Below, piece by piece: positions 44,037-53,395 of a stretch of DNA of 64,000 bases. Origin of the DNA: Actinomycetes bacterium (GTDB taxonomy: Bacteria; Actinomycetota; Acidimicrobiia; Acidimicrobiales; Palsa-688); NCBI GenBank assembly GCA_021808665.1, contig JAKBBA010000012.1, positions 1 to 64,000 on the forward strand, in the 5' to 3' direction. The notes below the pieces were generated by a model. The model was not told the origin of the DNA. It saw only the letters and a list, made by a program, of their open reading frames with translations, and ran no database searches. Each line of letters opens with the position of its first letter. The stretch's first letter is position 1. Position numbers and translations under genes: made by a program.

Positions 44037-45713
44037 ATGACAATCCTCGAAGAACGCCCGCAGCTTCCGTTCGAAGCTCACGAGCCGAGCCTGATGGAGA
44101 TCGTGCCGGGCCCTCGCCCGCACGGCATCGTCAAGTTCGTCACCAGCACCGACCACAAGCAGATCGGTCTCAACTACCTGTTCACCGGCTTGGCGGGGTT
44201 CGTGCTCGCCGGGCTGATGGCGCTGGTGATGAGAACACAGCTCATAGTGCCGAACAATCACTTCGTCACCGAGAACGTCTACAACGAGATGTTCACTATC
44301 CACGGGACGATCATGCTGTTCGTCTTCGCAGGTCCCTTCGCTTTCGCCGGTTTCGGCAACTACCTGGTGCCGCTGATGATCGGCGCTCCCGACATGGCGT
44401 TCCCCCGTTTCAACAACCTGTCCTACTGGTTGTACCTGGGAGGTTTCAGTCTCCTCCTGGCCGGCTTCCTCACCAACAACGGCGCCGCCCAGTTCGGATG
44501 GTTCGGCTACGCCCCTCTGACGGAGGCGATCCACTCGCCTGGTCCGGGCGCCGACCTTTGGATCGTCGGCATCGGCCTGACCGGCTTCTCGGGTATCTTC
44601 ACCGCTGTCAACATCATCACCACGGTGTTCACCCTGCGAGCCCCGGGCATGGTCATGTTCCGGATGCCGATCTTCGTGTGGAACATCTTGGTGACGATGT
44701 TCCTCATCCTCCTCGCCTTCCCCGTGCTCACCGCTGCGATGGCCCTCCTTTGGATTGACCGCCACCTCGGCGGAAACTTCTACGACGCGACCAAAGGTGG
44801 CCAGCCGATCCTCTGGCAGAACCTGTTCTGGTTCTTCGGGCACCCCGAGGTGTACATCATCGCCCTCCCCTACTTCGGGATCGCAACCGAGATCCTCGCG
44901 ACGATGTCACGCAAGCCGGTGTTCGGCTACAAGGGCATGATCGCAGCGACCTTGTCCATCGGCGCTCTTGCCATGGGCGTGTGGGCACACCACATGTACA
45001 CGACAGGCGCCGTGCTACTCCCCTTCTTCGCCGCCATGTCTCTTCTCATAGCCGTCCCGACGGGCATCAAGTTCTTCAACTGGATCGGGACGATGTGGCG
45101 GGGGACCATCGTGTTGAACACCGCGATGCTCTTCTGCCTCGGTTTCCTGGCGATGTTCCTCTTCGGTGGTATCACGGGGGTCATCCTCGCCCAGCCGGTC
45201 CTGGACTTCCAGCTGCACAACACGTACTTCGTCGTCGCCCACTTCCACTATGTGCTGATCGGGGCTGTGTTGGCCGGGTTCGGAGGTCTGTACTACTGGC
45301 TTCCGAAGATGACCGGGCGCAAGTTGTCGGAGAAGTGGGGCAAGCTCGGCTTCGCTCTGCTCTTCATCGGTTTCAACCTCACTTTCTTCCCCCAGCACGA
45401 CCTGGGACTTCGGGGTATGCCCCGGCGCATCGAGACCTACAACGCAGGGATGGGCTGGAACTTCTTGAACGAGCTGTCCAGCATCGGCGCTTACATCACC
45501 GCTCTCGGTGTCCTCGTGAATGCTTGGAACATCTTCACGTCGTGGCGTAAAGGCGAACTCGCCGGCGACAACCCTTGGGACGGCCAGACCCTGGAGTGGG
45601 CCTGCTCGTCGCCGCCTCCGGATCACAACTTCGAGGCTCTCCCCCCGATCCGCTCTGAGCGGCCCGTGTGGGACGCCAACCACCCTGACATGCTCACCAA
45701 GGTAGGCCACTAG
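44037..45713 (+). CDS. ctaD: Cytochrome c oxidase subunit I (aa3 type)
   Basis: A 558-residue catalytic subunit with twelve membrane helices. HGTIMLFVF contains the low-spin heme ligand, FFGHPEVYIIALP the CuB His-Glu-Tyr set, and HHMYTTG further CuB histidines. FHYVLIG lies near the heme a/a3 ligands. The HPEVY tyrosine marks an A-type proton-pumping oxidase. It sits 16 bp after ctaC. Confidence 0.97.
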   Translation: MTILEERPQLPFEAHEPSLMEIVPGPRPHGIVKFVTSTDHKQIGLNYLFTGLAGFVLAGLMALVMRTQLIVPNNHFVTENVYNEMFTIHGTIMLFVFAGPFAFAGFGNYLVPLMIGAPDMAFPRFNNLSYWLYLGGFSLLLAGFLTNNGAAQFGWFGYAPLTEAIHSPGPGADLWIVGIGLTGFSGIFTAVNIITTVFTLRAPGMVMFRMPIFVWNILVTMFLILLAFPVLTAAMALLWIDRHLGGNFYDATKGGQPILWQNLFWFFGHPEVYIIALPYFGIATEILATMSRKPVFGYKGMIAATLSIGALAMGVWAHHMYTTGAVLLPFFAAMSLLIAVPTGIKFFNWIGTMWRGTIVLNTAMLFCLGFLAMFLFGGITGVILAQPVLDFQLHNTYFVVAHFHYVLIGAVLAGFGGLYYWLPKMTGRKLSEKWGKLGFALLFIGFNLTFFPQHDLGLRGMPRRIETYNAGMGWNFLNELSSIGAYITALGVLVNAWNIFTSWRKGELAGDNPWDGQTLEWACSSPPPDHNFEALPPIRSERPVWDANHPDMLTKVGH

Positions 45714-46205
45714 ATGAAGGTCGAGTCCCGCACCGTCCTCGGAGCGTTCAGCTTCCTCACGATCCTGGCCGTCGTCTACTGGGTTCTCGTGGCCCTGCAC
45801 GGGTCGTCGTCCGAGCGCAGCGGCATCGCCATGCTGGTGTTCAGCTTCGCCGCCTACGCCCTCCTCGGCGGCTACCTCCTCGCCCAGTACCTCCGCCGGC
45901 ACGGCATACCACGGGCGGAGGACCGCTTCGACGCCACCCAGGAGGACGGGGCAGGTGTAATCGACTACTTCCCAGCCACGTCTATCTGGCCGGCGGCGAT
46001 GGGCTTGGGGATGGTCTTCGGGGCTTGCGCCCTGGTTTGGGGTCTGTGGTATCTGGCGATCGGTGCCGTGCTGTTCTTCGGCGCCGTTTTCGGGTGGGTC
46101 ACCGAATCGGACTACACCGAAGACGTGCTACCCGGGACGGATCCCGACGAGTTGGCTGCAGCGCACGGCGACTTCGCGTCGACCGGCGCCCACCACGACC
46201 ACTGA
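45714..46205 (+). CDS. ctaF: Cytochrome c oxidase subunit IV (CtaF)
   Basis: A 163-residue actinobacteria-specific subunit. Helices near residues 7-25 and 32-55, a soluble acidic segment, then a paired hydrophobic stretch near residues 88-125 (FPATSIWPAAMGLGM). It starts directly at the ctaD stop, so the genes are cotranslated. A short non-coding stretch follows to 46309 with only a weak palindrome (CTCAGGCCTGAG). Confidence 0.9.
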   Translation: MKVESRTVLGAFSFLTILAVVYWVLVALHGSSSERSGIAMLVFSFAAYALLGGYLLAQYLRRHGIPRAEDRFDATQEDGAGVIDYFPATSIWPAAMGLGMVFGACALVWGLWYLAIGAVLFFGAVFGWVTESDYTEDVLPGTDPDELAAAHGDFASTGAHHDH

Positions 46206-46309
46206 GCCGACCGCTGCTGGCTGCTCAGGCCTGAGTGCACCCTAGGCCAGCGGCTGGCGCCGTGTCAGCCGGCCGGTACCAGCAAGCACGATTTCGACGT
46301 CTAGGAAAT

Positions 46310-46343
46310 TCATGCTAGCAGGGAGCCCAAATTGCTAGCATGA
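46310..46343. promoter_or_regulatory. 11-bp inverted repeat overlapping the antitoxin start codon
   Basis: TCATGCTAGCA and TGCTAGCATGA are perfect inverted arms 12 bp apart; each arm itself contains the palindrome TGCTAGCA, with centres 22 bp (two helical turns) apart. The right arm includes the ATG start codon at 46340. This matches autoregulation of toxin-antitoxin operons by ribbon-helix-helix proteins. Confidence 0.65.
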
Positions 46344-46696
46344 GTCGGGTGTCGAAGTTCGCGGAGGAAATCGATCTCGCCCGCCGAAGCGGGAGAACCC
46401 AGGAAGGCCAGCGCGAGACGCCGACATTGCGTGACGACACGCAAGTCCAACTTTCGGTCCGGGTTCCCGAGAGCCTCCGCTTGAGTGTTACTTCGACCGC
46501 CAAAGCCCAGGGGCTGACCGTGGCCGCCTTCGTCGAGCAGGCTCTACAGCGAGCGGTAACGGAAGCTAACGAGAGTTTCGCTGGACTCGCGGCTGACCTG
46601 GCGAGAAACATCCGCTACGAGTTGCGCTCCGCGATACAAGACGGCGCCTACCGTGAGGTGGCAGCGGACGTCGAACGGCAAGAGGCGTGGTGGTAG
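46340..46696 (+). CDS. Ribbon-helix-helix-type antitoxin-like protein
   Basis: A 118-residue protein whose residues about 37-75 (VQLSVRVPESLRLSVTSTAKAQ, split here as VQLSVRVPESLR and SVTSTAKAQ) fit a ribbon-helix-helix fold: one strand, then two helices ending VAAFVEQALQRAV. The C-terminal part is helical and may wrap the partner protein. The ATG lies inside the operator, leaving almost no leader. The following gene overlaps its 3' end. Antitoxin identity is inferred from fold, operator and gene pairing. Confidence 0.7.
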   Translation: MSRVSKFAEEIDLARRSGRTQEGQRETPTLRDDTQVQLSVRVPESLRLSVTSTAKAQGLTVAAFVEQALQRAVTEANESFAGLAADLARNIRYELRSAIQDGAYREVAADVERQEAWW

Positions 46697-47097
46697 TAGC
46701 GCTCATCGATGATCATCGCCTCATAAGCCTCCTGACCGCGTCGTACCCACCTCCGGGGCGATACGCGACCACGTGCTCATGGTGGTGGCGAGTCACCTCG
46801 GCACTAGCCGGCCACCGAAGGGGAGCCCTCACACGGCGGCTAGAGAGCCTCGACCATGGCGTCGCTTCAGCGGTCCGAAAGACGATAGGTGCTCTGCCGG
46901 CCCACTTCGAGATAGTCGATCTGCGCCTGCTCGTCCCAGCGATGGGCGTGCTGGCTCAAGATCACACGGTCAACCAGCTGGCCGCGGAGGCGGTCGCCGC
47001 TGCCGCCTACCTGGACACCTGCATCGAAGTTGAGATCGACACTCCCCAGGTGCGAGTCACCGCGCAAGCGGAACAAGTCCGATACCGCGTGGTCTGA
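46687..47097 (+). CDS. Putative toxin partner of the RHH protein
   Basis: A 136-residue protein starting at GTG 46687 or 46690, overlapping the preceding stop by about 10 bases. It begins VVALIDDHRLISLLT, has a WWWRVTSAL segment near residue 33, and an Ala-rich helical C-terminus near AAEAVAAAAYLDTC. The start (ALIDD) recalls PIN-like or related actinobacterial toxins, but full acidic active-site residues cannot be assigned. No known family is certain. Confidence 0.6.
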   Translation: MVVVALIDDHRLISLLTASYPPPGRYATTCSWWWRVTSALAGHRRGALTRRLESLDHGVASAVRKTIGALPAHFEIVDLRLLVPAMGVLAQDHTVNQLAAEAVAAAAYLDTCIEVEIDTPQVRVTAQAEQVRYRVV

Positions 47098-47149
47098 CAA
47101 CTCGCAGCTAGGCGCAAGCCGCCCCGAAGAGCCCGAAGCCGGAGCGCCG

Positions 47150-48700
47150 TCAGTCGCCGGCAGCGGGAGCTGGCACGGATCGCTCCGGGCCCTGCCCCGG
47201 ACCGCCGGCACCATTATCCCCGGCACCGTGAGAAGCGGAAGTGTCGGCGGGAGCGTCGTGGGTTGGGCCGTGGTGCACGTCTCCCACCGTGTGGTAGCCA
47301 CCGTCAGGCGTGCGGTAGATGACACCCCCGACTGGACGCTGTATCGGGTGAAAGTCGACCTCTTGGAGGCGCTGGCAGGCCTTATAGGCGATTATGAAGG
47401 CTACAACCGGCCCGATGATCACCAGGTAGTCCAACGCGACAACAATCGCCTCGTAGCTGACGTGCAGGTTGTTGGCGATGATGTCGGTGCCTGACGCCAT
47501 GGTCAAAAGCGAGAACAAGGTGACTGCGGCCGCACCAATCCCGGTCCGGAAAGGCTTGTCGCGGGGACGGTCAAGAAGATTGTGAGCTCTGTAGTCCTTA
47601 TAGATCTTCTTGTCGATCCAAGGCCAGGCGAACATCACTCCCAGCAAGATCCCCGGCAAAAGTAGGCCCGGGAAGAACGGGTTGGCAATCTCGTGGCCGA
47701 ACGAGCGGAACTCCCAGTGCGGCCACAGCCGTACCGCTCCGTCCTGCCATCCCAAGTACCAGTCAGGCTGAGCGCCAGCAGAAACCGTGTAAGGCTGGTA
47801 GGGCCCGTAGATCCACACCGGGTTGATCTGCACGAAGCCTGCGAGCAGGAAGATGACCGACGAGACGAGCATCATCAGCCCGCCGGCTTTCAGAGCGTAC
47901 TGAGGCCAGATGCGACTTCCTCTGATGTTCGTCTCAGTCTTGCCCGGCCCGGGAAAGTCTGTGTGCTTTTGGTGCCACAGGATCATCAAGTGGGCGGTGA
48001 GCAGGCCGACGATCAGGAGCGGGAAGAGGAACTCGTGGACTACGAACAGGCGGGGTATCAGAGAGGTACCGGGAAAGCGACCGCCCCACAGGGCGTACAC
48101 CAGCCATGTTCCTACGAAGGGGATGCTCTCGATGATCGAGTAGATGACACGCAGACCGGTCCCCGACAGCAGGTCGTCCGGGAGGGAATAGCCGGTAAAG
48201 CCTTCCAATGCAACGATCTGCCACAGCAACAGCCCGATGATCCAGTTGATCTCCCGAGGCTTGCGAAACGCACCGGTGAAGAAAATTCGGGCCATGTGGA
48301 AGAACACGGCGGCCAAGAAGATCAGCGCCGCCCAGTGGTGCGCCTGGCGCATGATCAGCCCGAAACGCACGTTGAACGACAGGTTGATCACCGACTGGTA
48401 GGCCTCTGACATCTTCTGGCCGACGAGCGGCACGTACACATGCCCGCTTGTCGGGGCGTACACGACCTCCTTCGAGGAGGGCACGTAGAAAAGCGCCAGG
48501 TAGATGCCCGTGATGATCAGGACGATCAACGAGTCCATGGCTATCTCGCCGACCATGAACGACCAGTGGTCGGGGAAGATCTTGTCGAGCACGCTGGTCA
48601 GGAACTTCGACGAGCCGAGCCGCTCGTCGATCGTGTCGGTGCCGGCCTTGGCCGCCCGATAGCGTTTCTGAGCCGCAATCCTCTCTTCGGTGGTGCTCAT
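47150..48700 (-). CDS. qcrB: Cytochrome bc1 complex cytochrome b subunit
   Basis: A 516-residue quinol-oxidising subunit with about nine membrane helices. RQAHHWAALIF and HEFLFP...AHLMILWHQKH carry the heme b histidines, and NPVWIYGPYQPY stands at the Qo site in place of the PEWY of mitochondrial b. N-terminal TDTIDERLGSS and a long Gly/Pro/Ala C-terminal tail are actinobacterial features. It lies 5 bp downstream of qcrA. Confidence 0.96.
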   Translation of the reverse strand: MSTTEERIAAQKRYRAAKAGTDTIDERLGSSKFLTSVLDKIFPDHWSFMVGEIAMDSLIVLIITGIYLALFYVPSSKEVVYAPTSGHVYVPLVGQKMSEAYQSVINLSFNVRFGLIMRQAHHWAALIFLAAVFFHMARIFFTGAFRKPREINWIIGLLLWQIVALEGFTGYSLPDDLLSGTGLRVIYSIIESIPFVGTWLVYALWGGRFPGTSLIPRLFVVHEFLFPLLIVGLLTAHLMILWHQKHTDFPGPGKTETNIRGSRIWPQYALKAGGLMMLVSSVIFLLAGFVQINPVWIYGPYQPYTVSAGAQPDWYLGWQDGAVRLWPHWEFRSFGHEIANPFFPGLLLPGILLGVMFAWPWIDKKIYKDYRAHNLLDRPRDKPFRTGIGAAAVTLFSLLTMASGTDIIANNLHVSYEAIVVALDYLVIIGPVVAFIIAYKACQRLQEVDFHPIQRPVGGVIYRTPDGGYHTVGDVHHGPTHDAPADTSASHGAGDNGAGGPGQGPERSVPAPAAGD

Positions 48701-48705
48701 AAGCT

Positions 48706-49713
48706 CTACCCCCTGTTCCAGAAGCCAGGTCCGACAGGCCCACCGCCGGCCTGGCTGTAGTCAGCCTGAGCGACGATAAATCCTTGCGCGTCCACCGCGA
48801 TTGGCAGCTGAGGAAGTCCGCGAGCGGCGGGCCCGAAGATCGGCTTGCTCAGCTGCAGCACGTCGAAGGTCGAGTAGTGACAAGGGCAAACAAGTTGATG
48901 TGTCACCACGTTGTACAAGCTGGCGGGGCATCCGGCGTGAGTGCAGATCTTGGAGATCGCCACGATCCCGGTCTTGCCGTCGATGGGAATGTTCCAGCCG
49001 ACCCTCTCCGGAGGAGTCTCGTAGTCGGCGTTGCCGAGATTGATGAGAAGGGTCGGGCTCAAAGCGTCCGACGGGTTGGTCTCGGGGAACACCGTCAGGA
49101 TGCCGTTGACCGGAAGCTCTGACGGACGGATCGGCGTACCATCCTGGGTGACAGCCCGAACGCCCTTTCCCCAAGCAGTCTGGTAGAGGTTGCGGTGTGG
49201 GCGGGGTCCCAGCGAGGCGATCGGGAAGGCTATAGCCAGCCCGAAAACCCCGCCGACAGCGCCCAACATCTTGAAAAGGAACGGCCTGCGTGCCATCGGG
49301 TCCAGCCCACGGCCGAGCGATTCGGCTACGGCGATCCTGTCCGCTTCGGAGCTCACGTTGTGATGGCCTCTGCTGGCTATCACGTCGTGGCCTGGCATTA
49401 GGTCGCGTGCCCATAGGATCAGCCCGACCCCGAGCCCTCCGAACGCCAGGCCCCAGCACAACCCCGCCAGCTCGTTGTTCGCCCCGTCGACGTACACGAC
49501 GGCGAGCCCTATAGACGCTAGGAGGGTTACCGTCCATGCTGCGGCTATACGCCGCTCGGCCTTCTTGGCACCCTTGGGATCACCCTGGTAGCGCCAGCGC
49601 GAGTCGTCTTGGTCCATGGGGACATCGTCGGGCCACGGCTCGCCGGGGTCTATCCCGAAGTGGCGAGGGTTGCGGGCGAAAGGCGTCTGCTTCTCGTCGA
49701 GCGTGTCGGTCAT
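48706..49713 (-). CDS. qcrA: Rieske iron-sulphur subunit of cytochrome bc1 complex
   Basis: A 335-residue protein with the 2Fe-2S ligands in CTHAGC (257-262) and CPCH (276-279). Residues about 56-76, 84-102 and 148-168 form three membrane helices, the extended N-terminus typical of actinobacterial QcrA. It receives electrons from quinol and passes them to QcrC. ATGA overlap with the qcrC stop. Confidence 0.96.
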   Translation of the reverse strand: MTDTLDEKQTPFARNPRHFGIDPGEPWPDDVPMDQDDSRWRYQGDPKGAKKAERRIAAAWTVTLLASIGLAVVYVDGANNELAGLCWGLAFGGLGVGLILWARDLMPGHDVIASRGHHNVSSEADRIAVAESLGRGLDPMARRPFLFKMLGAVGGVFGLAIAFPIASLGPRPHRNLYQTAWGKGVRAVTQDGTPIRPSELPVNGILTVFPETNPSDALSPTLLINLGNADYETPPERVGWNIPIDGKTGIVAISKICTHAGCPASLYNVVTHQLVCPCHYSTFDVLQLSKPIFGPAARGLPQLPIAVDAQGFIVAQADYSQAGGGPVGPGFWNRG

Positions 49714-50561
49714 CCTCTGTTACCTATCATCCGGGCGGCGAACCACAGAAGGCAGAACCCTCCTAGTATCGCCACGAAACCTTCCGCCACCGGGCCTATG
49801 CGGCCGATAGCGAACCCGCCAGGGTTGGAGGCGTGGTGAAGGTAGGTGACGTACTGGGCGATCGCCGAGATCTGGGCGTTGGTGAGCTCTGTGAATATCG
49901 GCATGGGCTTCGGGCCCACCAGCGGCGCCTCAGCCACCTGGGTGAGGGTCGCATTGTTCAGTGACGGAACTACGTTACCGTTGGAAAGTATGTTCCCCGA
50001 GCCGGCCGCTTGGTGGCACTCGGCACAGTTGATCGAGAACAGCTGCTGGCCTTCCGAGAGGGTGACACAACCCTTCTCGGACTGAGCGGCGAGCGTCCCC
50101 TGGTTCTGACAAAGCGGTTGCACGGTAGGGATGGTCGGCCCGGAGCCGCCCTTGCCTGTTATCTGCGGCAGAGCGTTGATGTAGGCGACCAGCTGGCGGA
50201 TCTGGGCGGAAGTGAAGATGCTGTGGTGGCGGATCGCCTCGTTGTTTGCAGCGTTAAGGGGCATCCGGCCGGTGGTCAGGTAGAAGTCGGCGGCCGCTGC
50301 GCCCTTGTCGACGAGCGACGGGGCACCGCTCACGACGCCGCCTTCGCCCTCGTATCCGTGGCAGCTCTGGCAGTGCTCGGAGTACAGGACCGCCCCAGCG
50401 GCGATGTCATTGGAGTTGGTAGAGACCAGAGCCTCCTGTGCTTTGGCGCTCGACTGCGTAAGGCTGAGCACCGAAAAGGCCAGGAGGGCGACGCCGAACA
50501 GGACGGCAGGACCGATTAGGAGACGATTCGAACGGAGCTTCTTTAGTAGTCGCATGATCAT
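49710..50561 (-). CDS. qcrC: Diheme cytochrome c subunit of cytochrome bc1 complex
   Basis: A 283-residue membrane-anchored cytochrome c with two CxxCH sites (CQSCH 64-68, CAECH 179-183), an N-terminal signal/anchor helix and a C-terminal helix (VAEGFVAILGGFCLLWFAA). Actinobacterial diheme QcrC replaces soluble cytochrome c by bridging directly to the aa3 oxidase. ATG 50561 overlaps the ctaE stop; a longer upstream frame lies inside ctaE and is rejected. Confidence 0.95.
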   Translation of the reverse strand: MIMRLLKKLRSNRLLIGPAVLFGVALLAFSVLSLTQSSAKAQEALVSTNSNDIAAGAVLYSEHCQSCHGYEGEGGVVSGAPSLVDKGAAAADFYLTTGRMPLNAANNEAIRHHSIFTSAQIRQLVAYINALPQITGKGGSGPTIPTVQPLCQNQGTLAAQSEKGCVTLSEGQQLFSINCAECHQAAGSGNILSNGNVVPSLNNATLTQVAEAPLVGPKPMPIFTELTNAQISAIAQYVTYLHHASNPGGFAIGRIGPVAEGFVAILGGFCLLWFAARMIGNRG

Positions 50562-51175
50562 TTCAGAACGAAGATGGCCAGGAACATAGCTACCCACACG
50601 ACGTCGACGAAGTGCCAGTAGTAGGAGAGCATTTCTATGGCCGGCATCGTGCGGTGGCCGAAACGCGGGGAGCGAAATACCCGTACCCCGACGATGATCA
50701 TCGCCGCCAGGCCACCAGCCACATGCAGAAAGTGGAAGCCCGTAAGGGTATAGAAAGCCGACCCGTAAGCGTCCTTGCTGATGGAGAACGGCCGGCCGAT
50801 GTAGTCGGAAATCTGCATGCCCTCGAACAGCGCTCCCAGCACGAAGGTCATGGCAGTCCAGCCGATGAAGCCCCACTTCGAGCCTTTGATAGCCCTGTGC
50901 ACCCCGTACTGCATCGTGAAGGACGAGAGCACCAGCAGGATCGTCGCCACCAGCACCGGCGGGACGTCAAGAACGTCGCCTCTTGGAGGCCAGGGGCGGG
51001 TTGCGGAGCGGAGGCTGAAGTACGCCGCAAACAGGCCGGAGAAGAACATGAGCTCCGAGGCGAGCCAGACGATGACCCCGACCTGAAGAAGCTTCGGTCG
51101 ATACATCGACGGGTCTACCTGCCTGAGCGTACCCGCCTGGGGCGCGACGGGTCCGGTGGTGGTAATTGCTGTCAC
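50558..51175 (-). CDS. ctaE: Cytochrome c oxidase subunit III
   Basis: A 205-residue subunit with five membrane helices. KLLQVGVIVWLASELMFFSG holds the conserved Glu region, FHFLHVAGG and YWHFVDVVWVAMF are family motifs. It opens the ctaE-qcrC-qcrA-qcrB operon, the standard arrangement behind the actinobacterial bc1-aa3 supercomplex. The 100-bp gap 51176-51275 before the divergent ctaG gene should hold promoters. Confidence 0.96.
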   Translation of the reverse strand: MTAITTTGPVAPQAGTLRQVDPSMYRPKLLQVGVIVWLASELMFFSGLFAAYFSLRSATRPWPPRGDVLDVPPVLVATILLVLSSFTMQYGVHRAIKGSKWGFIGWTAMTFVLGALFEGMQISDYIGRPFSISKDAYGSAFYTLTGFHFLHVAGGLAAMIIVGVRVFRSPRFGHRTMPAIEMLSYYWHFVDVVWVAMFLAIFVLK

Positions 51176-51275
51176 TGCCCTCTATTTCTACACAACTTGA
51201 GACCGGAATCCCAAACTCAGCGCTTTCCGGGACCAACTGGGCGGCAAAAGTCCACTTCAGCGCTAGCATCGAGTC

Positions 51276-52172
51276 ATGGCTCCAGGGCCGCTGTCGCCGA
51301 TAGCATTCTTCACCCACCCCCGACTCCAACCAGCGACCTTGGTGGCTGTGGCCGTATCTGCCGCGTGGTACTTGCGCGCTCGACGGCGGACGGTCAGCTC
51401 CGGACGGACCTGGCCGGCGGCGCGCACCGTCTCGTTCTTGGCCGGCGAGCTCGTCATGTTCACCGCCGCCACGTCGGGTCTCCTGGCGTTCGCCGAGACG
51501 AACTTCTCGGCATTGGCCTCCTGGTACGCGTCGCTCGGCGTGGTCGGCCCCGGACTGGTAGTGCTCGGGGCCCCGCTGCGACTCGGCGAGCTCGCCTCAC
51601 TGGCTTCGCCGTCAGAGCCCGGCGGTTCTCGCGGAGACCCGGTGGGTGGGTTCCTGTCGAAACCTGTAGTTCGTGGCCTCACGTTCCCGTTGGTTACCTG
51701 GATGACTTTCGCCGCGTCTGGCATGGTCTTCTTCTTCACGGGCCTGGTGGGCGACACTGTTTCCAATACGTGGGTTGCGCAGGCTTCGGGAATCGTTTTG
51801 ATCTTGATCGGATTGGCATTCTGGTGGGTGGTGGTTGCCGCCGACCGGGCGCCGTGGAAGCTCGGGTACTGGCAGAGGATCTTCTACCTGCTGGCAGTCT
51901 TCCCGCTCTTTGGTGTTCTAGGCATGACCCTTCAGAGCGAGACCTCTCGAATAGCCCCCTACGTATCGCAGGGAAGCCTCCACCTGGGCGCCGCGGTGCT
52001 ATGGGTCGCCGGCGAGACCGTGGCTTTGTACGCGACGATCGCCGTTTTCGTGCAGTGGCTGCGCGACGACGAACGAAACGCTGTCGCCCACGACCGAGCA
52101 TCCGAGGCGGCCGCAGCCCGCCAGCTGGCCCTATGGCGGGCATCTCGCGACGCTGCAGCGCGAGCCCGGTGA
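51276..52172 (+). CDS. ctaG: CtaG-type cytochrome c oxidase assembly membrane protein
   Basis: A 298-residue protein with about seven hydrophobic segments and a polar C-terminal helix. RTVSFLAGELVMF, WVAQASGIVLILIGLAFWW and SRIAPYVSQGSLHLGAAVLW fit the caa3_CtaG family linked to copper delivery to the oxidase. Its location beside ctaE supports the role; family assignment is by pattern only. ilvA starts inside its stop codon. Confidence 0.75.
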   Translation: MAPGPLSPIAFFTHPRLQPATLVAVAVSAAWYLRARRRTVSSGRTWPAARTVSFLAGELVMFTAATSGLLAFAETNFSALASWYASLGVVGPGLVVLGAPLRLGELASLASPSEPGGSRGDPVGGFLSKPVVRGLTFPLVTWMTFAASGMVFFFTGLVGDTVSNTWVAQASGIVLILIGLAFWWVVVAADRAPWKLGYWQRIFYLLAVFPLFGVLGMTLQSETSRIAPYVSQGSLHLGAAVLWVAGETVALYATIAVFVQWLRDDERNAVAHDRASEAAAARQLALWRASRDAAARAR

Positions 52173-53395
52173 GCGCCCTCGTCACGGTCAAAGCGATTCG
52201 GGCTGCACAGGAGCGCCTTGCCGGGGTCCTTCAGTCGGTTCCCACCTACCGCTCTGACACTTTGAGCAGGCTCAGCGGCCGTAGCGTGCTTATCAAACCG
52301 GAGTTCCGCCAGCGCACGGGCTCCTTCAAGATCCGCGGGGCCTTTAACCTGATCAGCCGCCTCCCTCCAGGCCGGGAGGTGGTGGCCGCCTCCGCCGGCA
52401 ACCACGCTCAAGGCGTCGCTCTCGCCGCCGCCCTTACCGGTCGGACGGCCACGATCTTCATGCCCGAAGGAGCCTCCCTCCCCAAGATCAACGCTACCCG
52501 GGGATACGGAGCGACCGTCCGCCTCGAAGGCAGCATCCTCGACGACGCCATCGGTATCGCTCGGGACTACGCGCAAGCCAGCGACGCTACGTTCGTGCCT
52601 CCTTTCGACGACCTCGACGTCATCGCCGGCCAGGGCACTCTCGGCTTGGAGGTCCTCGACGAGGCACCTGACGCAGAGGTCATCCTGGTGCCTGTCGGCG
52701 GTGGCGGGCTGCTGGCCGGGGTGAGCGCAGCAGTCGCTGAGGCTTCCCCGTCGGGCTCGTCAGGTCGGCACCGGCCCTCGGTGATAGGAGTGGAGGCCGC
52801 GGGAGCTCCGACGATGAGCGCTGCGCTGGCGGCGGGGCGGCCAGTGCCCCTGGCATCGGTGTCGACTATGGCGGACGGGATCGCCGTCGGCTGCGTCAGC
52901 GGGATAACGCTTGCTCACGCCGAGAAGTTCGTCGAAGCGGTTCTCACGGTGGACGAAGAGGAGATCTCCAGAGCCATCCTCCTCGGCGTTGAGCGTCTCA
53001 AGGCCGTGGTCGAACCTGCCGGTGCGGTCGGTCTCGGCGCCCTCGCCTCCGGGCGGGTACCCGGGACGGGACCGGTGGTAGTGGTGTTATCAGGCGGAAA
53101 CGTCGACCCCTTGCTGCTGGCGAAGCTCATCGACCACGGCCTCTCCGCCGCCGGGCGCTACCTGACGCTGCGAGTCGTGGTCGGCGACCGGGCTGGGTCG
53201 CTTGCCTCGGTAACTGCGGACCTGGCCAGGCTGGGTCTAAACGTCCTCGACGTGGAGCACCATCGCAACGGCAGACCGATAGGCGTGGGGCAGGTGGAGA
53301 TACAGGTTACCGTCGAAACCCGCGACCGAGATCACCATGCCGACGTCATCGCTGCACTCGAAGCTGCCGGCCACCACGCCACCGAGGTGCTCTGA
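52169..53395 (+). CDS. ilvA: Threonine ammonia-lyase (biosynthetic-type, with ACT domain)
   Basis: A 408-residue PLP enzyme making 2-oxobutanoate from threonine for isoleucine synthesis. RTGSFKIRGA holds the PLP lysine (Lys54), AASAGNHAQGVA and PVGGGGLLAG bind cofactor phosphate, and residues about 325-408 form an ACT regulatory domain. GTG 52169 overlaps the ctaG stop (GTGA). The last 64 bp overlap truA on the other strand. Confidence 0.93.
   Translation: MSALVTVKAIRAAQERLAGVLQSVPTYRSDTLSRLSGRSVLIKPEFRQRTGSFKIRGAFNLISRLPPGREVVAASAGNHAQGVALAAALTGRTATIFMPEGASLPKINATRGYGATVRLEGSILDDAIGIARDYAQASDATFVPPFDDLDVIAGQGTLGLEVLDEAPDAEVILVPVGGGGLLAGVSAAVAEASPSGSSGRHRPSVIGVEAAGAPTMSAALAAGRPVPLASVSTMADGIAVGCVSGITLAHAEKFVEAVLTVDEEEISRAILLGVERLKAVVEPAGAVGLGALASGRVPGTGPVVVVLSGGNVDPLLLAKLIDHGLSAAGRYLTLRVVVGDRAGSLASVTADLARLGLNVLDVEHHRNGRPIGVGQVEIQVTVETRDRDHHADVIAALEAAGHHATEVL

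Noticed and set aside
50612..52168. Upstream extension of the ilvA frame by about 520 codons
   Set aside because: It runs antisense to ctaE and through ctaG in another frame; ilvA homology begins at GTG 52169, which overlaps the ctaG stop.
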